From Marivita geojedonensis (lineage in GTDB: Bacteria > Pseudomonadota > Alphaproteobacteria > Rhodobacterales > Rhodobacteraceae): DNA of 64,000 nt. The stretch lies in contig NZ_JFKC01000015.1 in NCBI RefSeq assembly GCF_002115805.1, positions 1 through 64,000 on the forward strand, written 5' to 3'. Under the pieces are notes generated by a model. The model was not told the DNA's origin and did not search any database. It saw nothing but the letters and a program-made list of their open reading frames with translations. This document shows positions 8,407 through 16,411 of this stretch, piece by piece (position 1 is the stretch's first letter; every line of letters begins with the position of its first letter). A program made the position numbers and the translations under genes.

Positions 8407-9360
8407 ATGCAAAACCCGCCAGATTCCTCTGCGGCGCGGTTGAAAATCGGGTTTCTGTTGATCGACCGGTTTTCCAACCTGTGCCTGTCCAACGCGCTCG
8501 AACCGTTACGCGCGGCCAACAGCTTTGCCGAAACACCGGTTTATTCATGGTCCTTCTACAGCCTTGACGGCGCACCGGTGCGCTCAAGCTCTGGAATGGC
8601 GGTTTTACCAAATGGTAAAATCAGTGACATGTCTCGCGCGGATCGCCTTTATGTCATTGCAAGTTATGGACATCTTGCCAACGACACCCCCGCCACCCGT
8701 CGCGCATTGCAACAGGCGGCACGGCGCTGTGGCGCGATGTTCGGGCTGGATGCGGGGGCGTGGCTGATGGCGTCGGCGGGACTGCTGGCGGGGCGACGGG
8801 CAACGGTGCACTGGGATCTGCTCGACGCGTTTTCCGAGCGGTTTCTCGATGTTGACGTGGAACAGGCGCTTTGGTTCGAGGATGGCGATGTGCTCACCTG
8901 TGCGGGGGCCAGTGCGACGCTTGCCCTGAGCCGCCACCTGATCGCGCGGGATGTCAGTCCGGCGATTGCGCTGGATGTGGACGCGCTGTTCACGCCGCCG
9001 GTGCGGAGCAACGCCCTGCCCTCGGTGCGCGACCCGCTTTTGACGCGCGCAACACGCATCATGCGGGAAAATATCGAAACGCCTCTGGGCATTGACGATC
9101 TGTCCTCCCGCCTGAACACCAGCCCGCGCACTCTCACCCGACGCTGTCAGGCCGTGTTGGGGATGACGCCGGGCCAGCTGTACCGGCATATCCGGCTGAG
9201 CGCGGCGCGGTCACTGGTGGAGGGATCGACGACGAGCATTGCCGAGATCGCGGTGCGGTGCGGCTATGAAGACCCAACCGCGCTCACCCGGGCGTTCCGG
9301 AAACGGTTTGGTGCCGCCCCACGGGCCTTTCGTGGCGAAACAGCCCCAAATCGGGCCTGA
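8407..9360 (+). CDS. cdhR: GlxA/AraC-type transcriptional regulator of carnitine catabolism (CdhR-like)
   Basis: The 317-aa regulator has an N-terminal DJ-1/PfpI-like glutamine-amidotransferase domain (residues about 10-190, starting KIGFLLIDRFSNLCLSNALEPLR). A C-terminal AraC helix-turn-helix pair follows at about 215-310 (SRLNTSPRTLTRRCQ; IAEIAVRCGYEDPTALTRAFRKRFG). Family members such as Pseudomonas CdhR activate carnitine genes in response to carnitine. It is divergent to the operon. The ATG at 8407 matches family length; the longer frame from 8203 runs into the BKACE gene. An 18-bp perfect palindrome lies inside the coding region at 8603-8620. Confidence 0.87.
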   Translation: MQNPPDSSAARLKIGFLLIDRFSNLCLSNALEPLRAANSFAETPVYSWSFYSLDGAPVRSSSGMAVLPNGKISDMSRADRLYVIASYGHLANDTPATRRALQQAARRCGAMFGLDAGAWLMASAGLLAGRRATVHWDLLDAFSERFLDVDVEQALWFEDGDVLTCAGASATLALSRHLIARDVSPAIALDVDALFTPPVRSNALPSVRDPLLTRATRIMRENIETPLGIDDLSSRLNTSPRTLTRRCQAVLGMTPGQLYRHIRLSAARSLVEGSTTSIAEIAVRCGYEDPTALTRAFRKRFGAAPRAFRGETAPNRA

Positions 9361-9418
9361 AAAGACCACATTCACAAGGCATTAACGCTTTCCGTGTCAG
9401 ACCGCCTGGGGAGGCTTT

Positions 9419-9541
9419 ATGCGACATTATCCTGACCTGCACAAAGCAGGTCATGCCGATCTGCGTCGGGAAAAACTGTTTGAACTGCACCGTCAGGAAC
9501 GGTTGCAGACAGGTTCCGGGCGCGCCTATGGACAGCCTTAG
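9419..9541 (+). CDS. Possible 40-aa small protein or 5' part of a decayed gene
   Basis: An ATG at 9419 preceded by GGGGAGG opens a 40-codon frame encoding a charged peptide (MRHYPDLHKAGHADLRREKL at the start) that ends in TAG at 9541. The same frame stays open after the TAG, through a further charged stretch into the 3' end of rlmE on the other strand, ending in TGA at 9721-9723. It could be a genuine small protein or a gene broken by the TAG. I do not recognise it. Without it the 255-base gap between cdhR and rlmE is empty. Confidence 0.35.
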   Translation: MRHYPDLHKAGHADLRREKLFELHRQERLQTGSGRAYGQP

Positions 9542-9615
9542 GTTCAGCGGCCCGACGTGGCGCTGCAACTGCGTGAGCGCGCGAACCGGTCGCTTCGTAC
9601 CATCGCGCCGGACGA

Positions 9616-10332
9616 TCAGCCGCGGAAGCCGGTGGCGACGACGAATTTTTCCGAACTGTCAGAGCGCGAGGCCGGCGGCTTCACGTTCATGACCTTGGTA
9701 AAGCGCTGCTTCAGTAGTTTCTGAAGCTCTCCCTCTGCCCCGCCTGCCAGAACCTTGGCAACGAACGTCCCGCCTTCCTCGAGCACGTCGAAGGCGAAAT
9801 ACGCGGCGGTTTCGCAGAGGTGAATGATGCGCAGGTGGTCGGTCTGCTTGTGGCCGGAACTGGCCGCGGCCATGTCGGACATGACCACGTCAGCCTTGCC
9901 CCCCAGCCATTCCTTGACCTTCTCGTCCGCGTCGTCTTCGAGGAAATCAAGCTGGTGGATCTCGGCCCCCGCAATCGGTTCGACCTCCTGCAGGTCGATG
10001 CCCAGCACGGTGCCGATCTTCTTGCCCTGTTTCTCGCCCAAAGCGTTCACCCGTTTGACGGCGACCTGACACCAGCCGCCGGGGGCGCAGCCCAGATCGA
10101 CGACGCGCGCGCCGGGAACGAGGAAGCGGTACTTTTCGTCCAGCTCGAGAATCTTGTAGGCGGCGCGGCCCCGGTAGCCCTCGGCCTGCGCGCGCTTGAC
10201 GTACGGATCGTTCAACTGCCGCTGCAGCCAGCGCGTCGAGCTGAGCTTGCGACCCCGCGCGGATTTCACCTTGACCTTGAGGTCCCGCTGTCCGCGCCCG
10301 GAGGTGTTCTTGCCGTCTGGGGTCTTGGCCAT
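9616..10332 (-). CDS. rlmE: 23S rRNA (uridine-2552 2'-O) methyltransferase
   Basis: The 238-aa protein is an FtsJ/RrmJ-type methyltransferase. SAM motif I is [15 protein letters not shown] near residue 70. The K-D-K-E tetrad can be placed at [27 protein letters not shown] and the C-terminal [15 protein letters not shown]. It methylates U2552 in the 50S A-loop. A basic N-terminal extension of about 35 residues precedes the family core, which is common in alphaproteobacteria. The ATG at 10332 is chosen; the upstream frame to 10449 runs into a region with no family similarity. It is monocistronic here, next to a REP-transposase island. Confidence 0.92.
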   Translation of the reverse strand: MAKTPDGKNTSGRGQRDLKVKVKSARGRKLSSTRWLQRQLNDPYVKRAQAEGYRGRAAYKILELDEKYRFLVPGARVVDLGCAPGGWCQVAVKRVNALGEKQGKKIGTVLGIDLQEVEPIAGAEIHQLDFLEDDADEKVKEWLGGKADVVMSDMAAASSGHKQTDHLRIIHLCETAAYFAFDVLEEGGTFVAKVLAGGAEGELQKLLKQRFTKVMNVKPPASRSDSSEKFVVATGFRG

Positions 10333-10432
10333 GTCTGCGCCCTTCGTGATGGTTTGGAGGGCGGTGTAGCATGGGTTTGGGGGAAGGTCATGGGGGATGG
10401 TGAAGAGGTGGCGCTCACGTGACGGATTGGTT

Positions 10433-10486
10433 GGTGCGTGCAAGCACACACCCTTCGGGCTGTAGGGTGCGTGATTTCACGCACCG
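10433..10486. repeat. REP-like palindrome pair, upstream of the transposase
   Basis: Two hairpins lie side by side. GGTGCGTGCAAGCACACACC is at 10433-10452 and the perfect inverted repeat GGTGCGTGATTTCACGCACC is at 10466-10485. A closely related copy follows the transposase stop codon (11003-11064), and a third, shorter copy lies at 19614-19635 inside the cox operon. The layout matches REP elements flanking their dedicated transposase. Confidence 0.8.
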
Positions 10487-10526
10487 TTTTCATGCCTTAT
10501 TAACCTTGCGCACCGATGGTTCGAGC

Positions 10527-11000
10527 ATGTCCAATTACCGTCGTCCCGAACTATCCGGCGTTCCGATCTTTTTTACCGTTGCTCTGGGAGATCGACGCAG
10601 CGATCTGCTTGTTCGCGAAATCGACCTCCTGCGCCACGCTGTTCGCGTCACGAAAACCGAAAGACCTTTCGGGATAGATGCATGGGTCGTCCTGCCCGAT
10701 CACATGCATTGTATATGGCGGTTACCCGACGACGATACCGACTATCCAACGCGGTGGCGGCTGATCAAGTCGCGGTTTTCACGCGAGGTTCCGCTGGGAC
10801 AGGTGCGCGGAAGCCATGTCAAACGGCAGGAGCGCGGGGTGTGGCAACGCCGATATTGGGAGCATCACATTCGGGATGAGGCGGATTTTGCTGCGCACCT
10901 GGAGTATTGTTGGTTCAATCCGGTTAAACATGGTCTGGTCAATAGGCCGGAGGATTGGGTGTTTTCGAGTTTTCGGCGGGATTGCTTGGTTGCGAACTGA
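10527..11000 (+). CDS. REP-associated tyrosine transposase (RAYT)
   Basis: The 157-aa protein belongs to the Y1/HUH transposase family (TnpA_REP). The HUH motif is H-M-H in PDHMHCIWRLP near residue 60. The catalytic tyrosine is most likely in the YCWFNPVKHGLV segment near residue 133. RAYTs are single-copy domesticated relatives of IS200/IS605 transposases that nick and process REP hairpins. The ATG at 10527 gives the family N-terminus (NYRRPELSGVPIFFTVAL); the longer frame from 10419 would run through the REP element. REP hairpins flank it on both sides. Confidence 0.9.
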   Translation: MSNYRRPELSGVPIFFTVALGDRRSDLLVREIDLLRHAVRVTKTERPFGIDAWVVLPDHMHCIWRLPDDDTDYPTRWRLIKSRFSREVPLGQVRGSHVKRQERGVWQRRYWEHHIRDEADFAAHLEYCWFNPVKHGLVNRPEDWVFSSFRRDCLVAN

Positions 11001-11002
11001 GT

Positions 11003-11064
11003 GGTGCGTGCGAGCACGCACCCTACGGCGTAGCTCGGATGTAGGCTGCGCGATTTCACGCACC
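11003..11064. repeat. REP-like palindrome pair, downstream of the transposase
   Basis: Three bases after the transposase stop begins the perfect palindrome GGTGCGTGCGAGCACGCACC (11003-11022). It continues with CTACGGCGTAG and a second, imperfect half ending TTTCACGCACC (to 11064). It has the same order and orientation as the copy at 10433-10486, giving a REP-transposase-REP unit. Confidence 0.8.
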
Positions 11065-11070
11065 GCAATG

Positions 11071-11157
11071 TCACGCCCGCCGCCACGCACTCGACCGCCG
11101 CTCCCATTGCTGGACCAAACCGTACTCGATGCTCAGCATCACGAAGGAACGGGCCAG
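11071..11157 (-). pseudogene. Remnant of the 3' end of an ABC permease gene
   Basis: Positions 11071-11144 align with 12410-12483, the last 24 codons of the ABC permease gene, in the same orientation and ending at the same TGA. I count five base differences, and every one is synonymous, so the encoded C-terminus (VMLSIEYGLVQQWERRSSAW and the last RRA) is identical. Upstream of this the similarity stops abruptly, near the start of a long inverted repeat. The fragment therefore seems to be the end of a homologous permease gene rather than a drifting duplicate. Confidence 0.75.
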
Positions 11158-11284
11158 CGTCCGTCCGGGGTGGGCGCTTTGACGGTGGAGCGAGGCGCTT
11201 CGGTTGGCTTAAGATGACGGTTCATCGGCGCGATGTCGGTGCAGAAGCGCCCGCCCGGGGGGCGGACGGGCGCTGGCCCGTTCC
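11146..11284. repeat. Long inverted repeat (21-bp arms, one mismatch)
   Basis: The left arm 11146-11166 (GGAACGGGCCAGCG, then TCCGTCC) pairs with the right arm 11264-11284 (GGACGGGCGCTGGCCCGTTCC) with one mismatch. A second inner pair is GGGCGCTT at 11172-11179 with AAGCGCCC at 11245-11252. The spacer between the inner arms is about 65 bases. It begins where the permease remnant loses similarity, so it may mark a mobile or recombination boundary. Confidence 0.65.
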
Positions 11285-11512
11285 GGGCTGGGGGTGACCT
11301 CTTGGGTTGGGCATTCCACTTTCGAACTCTGTTCAAGATTTTGGATGTGCACGATTTGTGATGCAAAATCATACACTAAGGAGGCCGCACGCGTTTCCCC
11401 AGACCGACCTTGAAACCCGCCCCACTCCCCAACTTGATTTGCATCAACGTCCCGCCGCACCAAGCGCATAGGCTCAAGCGTGGAGGAGTGAACGCAATAA
11501 GGGGGGAAGCCA
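11285..11512. promoter_or_regulatory. Intergenic leader upstream of the 11513 gene
   Basis: These 228 bases contain no convincing gene. The AT-richer part at about 11310-11385 is the likeliest promoter location for the plus-strand gene at 11513. The GGGGGGAAG just before 11513 is its ribosome site. No specific operator is recognised. Confidence 0.35.
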
Positions 11513-12274
11513 ATGCTTGCGAAATCCTTGATACGGTTTGTTCTGGTATGTGCCTCTGTCATGGTAATGACGATCCCGGCACGGGCGGAGACGCCGGTCG
11601 GGTCGAATATCGACAGCCGGGTTCTGATGGGTCTCAAGGCGAACTCTGAGGGGGTTCAGGCGCTGATGCCCAAGGGGTGGACGTCGGTCCCGTTTCCGGG
11701 TGGTCCGATGAAGGGGTCCAACCTTCTTTTCGCGCTGATCGACGGTATTCTCGAGCTTGACCCCGAGGGTGCGCCGCTTGATCCGGCAAGCCGCCGCGCA
11801 GTGGTGCTGGTCGGGCTGGGCAAGAAGGAGGACGCCGTGCGCATGTATGTCCTGCGCATCCTGTCCAGCGCCCCGGAGCGCAATCCTTACGGCGTTGCGA
11901 CAGCGGCTGACATCGAGCGGACGCAGACGCTAAGCGGTCCGGCCAACGGTGGACGCTCCGTATCGGACGCGTGGCGCATCACATCCCCCGACGGCGGGAT
12001 GATCGAGGTCGATCTGAGCTACACGTCCGGCAAGCGCAGCTGGAGCCCGGGAGAGCTGTTTCCCTATTCCGCAGCCAATCCGGACTTCTCGCGCATCTAC
12101 CGGTACAATCAGATGGTCGATCTGGTCGTCAGCACGGCTTTGGGCAAACCGGCGAGCGGAGACATCCGGCTGTCGAATTCGATCCCTGAACTGATGCCGG
12201 TGCTGGACGGAACCGAAGAAATCATCGCGGTCATGGACGTTCCCGTCTATGTGCGGGAGGTCTCTTTGCCCTGA
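11513..12274 (+). CDS. Secreted protein of unknown function
   Basis: The 253-aa protein begins with a Sec signal peptide (MLAKSLIRFVLVCASVMVM, cleavage likely after IPARA at residue 25). The mature part has no cysteine and no transmembrane segment and reads as a soluble periplasmic or surface domain. I do not recognise a family. The start is supported by AAGGGGGGAAG four bases upstream. It stands alone: a REP/transposase island lies to its left, and it is followed by a strong terminator at 12302-12331. Confidence 0.7.
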   Translation: MLAKSLIRFVLVCASVMVMTIPARAETPVGSNIDSRVLMGLKANSEGVQALMPKGWTSVPFPGGPMKGSNLLFALIDGILELDPEGAPLDPASRRAVVLVGLGKKEDAVRMYVLRILSSAPERNPYGVATAADIERTQTLSGPANGGRSVSDAWRITSPDGGMIEVDLSYTSGKRSWSPGELFPYSAANPDFSRIYRYNQMVDLVVSTALGKPASGDIRLSNSIPELMPVLDGTEEIIAVMDVPVYVREVSLP

Positions 12275-12301
12275 TTGCGGTGTCGTTGAAACGTGCCGTA
12301 G

Positions 12302-12331
12302 AGAGCTCTGCCGAATGGTGGAGCTCTTTTT
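12302..12331 (+). terminator. Rho-independent terminator after the 11513 gene
   Basis: AGAGCTC (12302-12308) pairs with GAGCTCT (12321-12327) across a 12-base loop, followed by a run of T to 12331. It is placed 28 bases after the stop codon. Confidence 0.75.
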
Positions 12332-12409
12332 GCTTGAGTGACGGCTAAGGTGTTTGTTGGGGGCGTATGATGCGCTGACTGAAGACGTGCGCGAACACGG
12401 CCCTAAGGT

Positions 12410-13249
12410 TCACGCCCGCCGCCACGCGCTTGATCGCCTCTCCCATTGCTGGACCAGACCGTACTCGATGCTCAGCATCACGCCGGTGAAGGCCAGCGCG
12501 TAGGCCATGACGGTCGCGGTGTCGAAGAGCTGAAAATACAGATGGATCTGGAAGCCGACGCCGTTCGAGCGGCCCAGAAACTCGACCACCAGCACGATCT
12601 TCCAGATCACGGCCAGCCCGTTGCGGGTGCTGGTGGCGACGAACGGCCCCAGTTGCGGCCAGATGATGTGGCGCAGGCGGGTCATGGGCGTCAGGCGGTA
12701 GACCTGCGCCATGTCGGCAATGCCGCGGTCGAGCGTGCGGACGCCTTCCCGGATCGTGACGGTGACCATGGCGGTCTTGTTGAGGGCGACGGCGATGATG
12801 GCGGCGGTCTCGTTCAGGCCGATCCAGAGGTAGCAGAGCACGATGATCACCAGCGCGGGCAGGTTCAGAAAGACGGTGACCCACGGGTCGAGCCACATGT
12901 TGAGCCGCTCGGACCGGCCCATCAGGATGCCGAGCGTGATGCCGACGGCCATGGCGAGCGCGAAGGCCAGAGCCACGCGGCGCAGGGTGTTGGCCATGTG
13001 GTACCAGAGGGCGCCTGATGCGCTTTCATCCGCGATCTCGTGCCAGACGGCGAGCGGGGTGGGCAGGATGTCGGCGTCGTTCATCGCCCCCGCGCCCAGC
13101 ATCCAGGCGGCGATCAGCAGGGCGAGCGAGATCAGGGTGACATGGGGTGGTGCGCGCATGGGAGAAGCATAGGGGATCGCGGGGGTTCGTGGCTCTTGGA
13201 CGAAGGTCCAATAGGGCGGCGCGGGCGGCGCTTTTATGGTCGCGGTCAT
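12410..13249 (-). CDS. ABC transporter permease, NitT/TauT (SsuC) type, without adjacent partners
   Basis: This is a BPD_transp_1 permease with about six membrane segments and the EAA-type cytoplasmic loop at DMAQVYRLTPMTRLRHIIWPQLGPF (shown in part: MTRLRHIIWPQLGPF). It resembles permeases of sulfonate, taurine or thiamine-precursor importers. The start is uncertain: ATG 13249 gives 279 aa and overlaps the divergent gene's start; ATG 13159 gives 249 aa with a compact N-terminus just before the first helix. No ATPase or binding protein is adjacent. A matching ATPase and binding protein lie at 27516-29164 on the same strand and are the probable partners. A near-identical copy of its 3' end lies at 11071. 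Confidence 0.82.
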   Translation of the reverse strand: MTATIKAPPAPPYWTFVQEPRTPAIPYASPMRAPPHVTLISLALLIAAWMLGAGAMNDADILPTPLAVWHEIADESASGALWYHMANTLRRVALAFALAMAVGITLGILMGRSERLNMWLDPWVTVFLNLPALVIIVLCYLWIGLNETAAIIAVALNKTAMVTVTIREGVRTLDRGIADMAQVYRLTPMTRLRHIIWPQLGPFVATSTRNGLAVIWKIVLVVEFLGRSNGVGFQIHLYFQLFDTATVMAYALAFTGVMLSIEYGLVQQWERRSSAWRRA

Positions 13250-15359
13250 GGGAGGCCTTCGTTTCATCCTCGCCGCTGTTTTGTGGTGTGTGAGCGCGGT
13301 GTGCGCGGTCGGAGAGGTCTTGTCCGAAGACGAGATAGGCGCGCGGATTTTCGCACCAATGAGCCTAGGCGCGCTGATCTCCGAAAACGGGGTGTACGAG
13401 CTTCTCAATTCGGGTGGCGCACATGCGGGCTACGTGTTCCAGACCGAGCCGATGGCCGCCCTGCCCGGCTTTTCCGGCGCGCCGATCAATGTGCTGGTGG
13501 TGCTGGATCTGGACGGGCGGTTTCTGGATGTGCAGCTTCTGGATCATAACGAGCCGATCTTTGTGTCGGGTCTGGGGGAAGCGCCGTTTCACGCGTTCTT
13601 CGAGCAGTATCGCGGTCATTCGATCAGCGATTCCCTGGTGGTGGGCACGCCCTATGGTGGGGCGACGGGTGGCGGCGGGTTGATCTATCTGGACGGTGTG
13701 ACAAAGGCGACGGCCTCGGTGCGGATCGCGCACGAGAGCGTGCTTGCGGCGGCGCTGCAGGTGGCGCGCGAGAAGATGCAGGGGATCGCCTCGGGGCCGC
13801 CTGCGTTCCCCGACCCCGAGTATGTCGAGGTGCTGAGCTGGGACGATCTGGTGACGCAGGGGCTGATCACGCGGCGGGTGGCCACCAATGCCGAGGTGCA
13901 GGCGCTGTTTGCTGGCACGGTCTGGGAGGATGACGATGCCGAGGCGCTGGACGAGCCAGACGCGCCCTATCTCGACCTCTGGATCGCCGATGTGGGGCCA
14001 AAGTCGATCGCCCGAGTGCTGCTGGATGAGGGCACGTTGGAGGAGCTTGACCACTTCATGTCAATCTCGACCTTCGACGAGCCGATCCTCGTGGTGGAAA
14101 CCGCGCGGCACGGGTTGGTCAGCGAGGATTTCGTGCGCAACACCGCCCCCGACTGGATCGGCGCAGAGCAGGACGGGTTCCCGGTGGCGTTGCGGGATGC
14201 GGATCTGTTTGTCGAGCTGAGCGACGCGGTGCCGGACGCGCTGCATGACGGTGTGGCGATGATCCTGCGCACCGACCGGCGGTTGGGGTTTGACCCGACA
14301 CGCGAGTGGACGATGAGCGTCGATGCGGTGCGCGAACATGGGATGTTTCAGCCAGAGATCGGGTCGGTGCAACTGACCGCGACCCATGTGACGGATGACA
14401 GGTTCTACGCCCGTCCGGCGGTGGTGGAGAAGCTGCCTCCATGGAAAGAGGCGATCCTGAACCGGGAGACCGACCTGATCGTTCTGAGCGTGATGCTCGC
14501 CGGTCTCCTGGCGGTTCTTCTGGGCGCGCAGAGCTGGCTGGCGGGTCTGGCAGCGTTTACCCCGGTGCGGCTGGGCATCCTCGCTGGCGTGCTTGGGTTC
14601 ATCGGCTGGTGGGGACAGGGGCAGCTCTCCATCGTGACACCGCTTGCGGCGCTGCAGACCGCAATGGCCGGCGGGTCGTTTGCGTTCCTGCTTTACGATC
14701 CCTTCTCGCTGCTGATCTGGGGCGCCGCGATCCTCGGGTTTGTGCTGTGGGGACGTGGTCTGTTCTGCGGCTGGCTCTGCCCGTTTGGCGCGATGCAGGA
14801 ATTTGCACATCACCTCGGACGACTGCTGCGCCTGCCGAAAATCGAACCCAGCGCCAGATGGGATGCACGGCTCAAATCGGTGAAATACGTTGCGCTGGCG
14901 GGACTGGTCGCGGTGACGGTGTTTGCGCCGTCCCACATGGACAAGGCGGCCGAGATAGAGCCGTTCAAGACCGCGATCACCACCTTCTTTGTCCGCGAAT
15001 GGTACTATGTCGCGTATGCCGCGCTGTGGCTGGTGCTGGGCATGGTCGTCTTCAAAGGCTTCTGCCGCTACCTCTGCCCTCTGGGCGCTCTTATGGCCAT
15101 CGGGGGTGTGCTGCGCCTGCGCCGATGGATCCCGCGGCGAGAGGAATGCGGCTCCCCATGTCAGCTCTGCCGCGTGAAATGCAACTATGAGGCCATCGCA
15201 CCAAGCGGCAAGATCCAGTATTCCGAATGTTTCCAATGCCTTGATTGCGTCACCATCCATGATGACGCAGAGCAGTGCGTGCCGCTGATCCTCAAAGGGC
15301 GTGCCGGACGCCGCGCGCCGCGCAATCTGGGCCATCCCAACACGGTGCCTGCCGAATGA
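13248..15359 (+). CDS. NosR/NirI-like FMN-binding and 4Fe-4S membrane protein
   Basis: The 703-aa protein has a signal sequence, then a periplasmic FMN-binding domain. Its attachment motif is DGVTKAT, with the flavinylated Thr probably residue 155. A large periplasmic region of unknown fold follows. The C-terminal half has about five to six membrane helices with two C-x3-C-P motifs (CGWLCPFGA, CRYLCPLGA), and a cytoplasmic ferredoxin-like end has CGSPCQLCRVKC and CFQCLDC clusters. NosR-type proteins move electrons across the membrane to periplasmic reductases. No nos, nir or nap gene is present here, so its partner is unknown. The downstream apbE, overlapping by four bases, would flavinylate it. 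Confidence 0.87.
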   Translation: MGGLRFILAAVLWCVSAVCAVGEVLSEDEIGARIFAPMSLGALISENGVYELLNSGGAHAGYVFQTEPMAALPGFSGAPINVLVVLDLDGRFLDVQLLDHNEPIFVSGLGEAPFHAFFEQYRGHSISDSLVVGTPYGGATGGGGLIYLDGVTKATASVRIAHESVLAAALQVAREKMQGIASGPPAFPDPEYVEVLSWDDLVTQGLITRRVATNAEVQALFAGTVWEDDDAEALDEPDAPYLDLWIADVGPKSIARVLLDEGTLEELDHFMSISTFDEPILVVETARHGLVSEDFVRNTAPDWIGAEQDGFPVALRDADLFVELSDAVPDALHDGVAMILRTDRRLGFDPTREWTMSVDAVREHGMFQPEIGSVQLTATHVTDDRFYARPAVVEKLPPWKEAILNRETDLIVLSVMLAGLLAVLLGAQSWLAGLAAFTPVRLGILAGVLGFIGWWGQGQLSIVTPLAALQTAMAGGSFAFLLYDPFSLLIWGAAILGFVLWGRGLFCGWLCPFGAMQEFAHHLGRLLRLPKIEPSARWDARLKSVKYVALAGLVAVTVFAPSHMDKAAEIEPFKTAITTFFVREWYYVAYAALWLVLGMVVFKGFCRYLCPLGALMAIGGVLRLRRWIPRREECGSPCQLCRVKCNYEAIAPSGKIQYSECFQCLDCVTIHDDAEQCVPLILKGRAGRRAPRNLGHPNTVPAE

Positions 15360-16228
15360 AACGACGCCGCTTCCTGACCCTTGCCGCCGCCTTTGCCTGT
15401 GCCCCTGCCCTTGCCCGGGCCGACACGTGGTCGGGTCAGGCGCTCGGGGCGGAGGTGTCGGTGACGCTGCACGGGCCGCGCGAGATGACCCAAAAGGCGC
15501 TTGCGGATGTGCCGCGCCTGCTGGTGAATTTCGAAGAGGCGTTCAGCCTGTTCCGCCCGACCTCGCATCTGAGCCGCCTGAACATCATGGGCCGCCTGCG
15601 CGACCCCAATGTGCTCATGCGGACGCTGATGGCGCGGGCAGACGAAGCGCATCACCTGAGCGGCGGGCTGTTCGATCCGACGATCCAGCCCCTGTGGGAA
15701 GCCTACGCCAAAGGCCGCGACCCCGAACCGGCCCGCAAAGCCCTTGGCTGGCACCGGGTACGCTATTCGGACCGGATGATCGAAGTTCAGAGCGGTCAGG
15801 CGCTGACTTTCAACGGCATCGCGCAGGGCTTTGCGACGGACGTGATGCGCCTTCTTCTGCGCAAGCACGGCGCAGAAACCGCGCTTGTGAATATCGGCGA
15901 ACAGGCCGCGATGGGCGGCCCGTTCACGCTGGGCCTGGATGACCCGACCCATGGACATCTCGGAACACGCGAGTTGCGAGATATGGCCATCGCCACATCA
16001 AGCCCGGCAGCCCTGACATTGGGTGACCGCTCCCACATCCTCGGCCCGCGTGGGGAAATCCCGCTCTGGTCCACTGTCAGCATCGAGGCACCCTCGGCGA
16101 CGATGGCCGATGCGCTTTCAACCGCTGCGGTGTTCATGGATCGCGACAGGCTGCGACACCTTAAAGTCGCGGCGGGCCTGCACCGCATCACTTTGGTCGA
16201 TGCGGACGGCAACATCCAAACCCTCTGA
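15356..16228 (+). CDS. apbE: FAD:protein FMN transferase
   Basis: The 290-aa protein is an ApbE-family enzyme that attaches FMN from FAD to a threonine of target proteins in the periplasm. A signal sequence (LTLAAAFACAPALARA) after a KRRRF start may be Tat-like, though only KRRR precedes the hydrophobic part. Core motifs include FNGIAQGFATDVM, VNIGEQ and the C-terminal SATMADALSTAAVFM (the metal-site Asp and Thr of A-D-A-L-S-T-A). Its ATG overlaps the NosR-like stop (ATGA), and the target is almost certainly that protein. Confidence 0.92.
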   Translation: MKRRRFLTLAAAFACAPALARADTWSGQALGAEVSVTLHGPREMTQKALADVPRLLVNFEEAFSLFRPTSHLSRLNIMGRLRDPNVLMRTLMARADEAHHLSGGLFDPTIQPLWEAYAKGRDPEPARKALGWHRVRYSDRMIEVQSGQALTFNGIAQGFATDVMRLLLRKHGAETALVNIGEQAAMGGPFTLGLDDPTHGHLGTRELRDMAIATSSPAALTLGDRSHILGPRGEIPLWSTVSIEAPSATMADALSTAAVFMDRDRLRHLKVAAGLHRITLVDADGNIQTL

Positions 16229-16239
16229 TCTTCTCTGTT

Positions 16240-16350
16240 TCAAAAACACCTCGGGGGCGTCGTCCATTGGGCTTGATCCAATGGCGCCTCAACGGACGAC
16301 CCCCGATTTTGCGCTGACGCAAAATGACGATGCGTTACCGCATCGTCCCC
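16240..16350 (-). repeat. Dispersed intergenic palindromic repeat, copy 2
   Basis: Read on the minus strand, this block shows GACGATGCG...CGCATCGTC, then ATTTTGCGTCAGCGCAAAAT, then CGGGGG with an inserted palindrome (CATTGGATCAAGCCCAATG), and the tail CCCCCGAGGTGTTTTTGAAA. This is the same order as the copies at 3003 and 25313. It lies between the convergent stops of apbE and coxM. Confidence 0.7.
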
Positions 16351-16359
16351 GCCAAAGAA

Positions 16360-16387
16360 AAAGCCCCGGTTCGGAAACCGGGGCTTT
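16360..16387 (-). terminator. Bidirectional terminator between coxM and apbE
   Basis: AAAGCCCCGGTT (16360-16371) and AACCGGGGCTTT (16376-16387) form a perfect 12-bp stem with a 4-base loop. On the minus strand the stem is followed by further T residues, so it should end the cox operon. It can also serve apbE. Confidence 0.8.
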
Positions 16388-16411
16388 CTGATTTCAGTGA
16401 TCGCACTCGGA

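Noticed and set aside
13248-15359. Genuine NosR of a nitrous oxide reductase operon
   Set aside because: No nosZ, nosDFY or other denitrification gene is present; only the architecture is shared.
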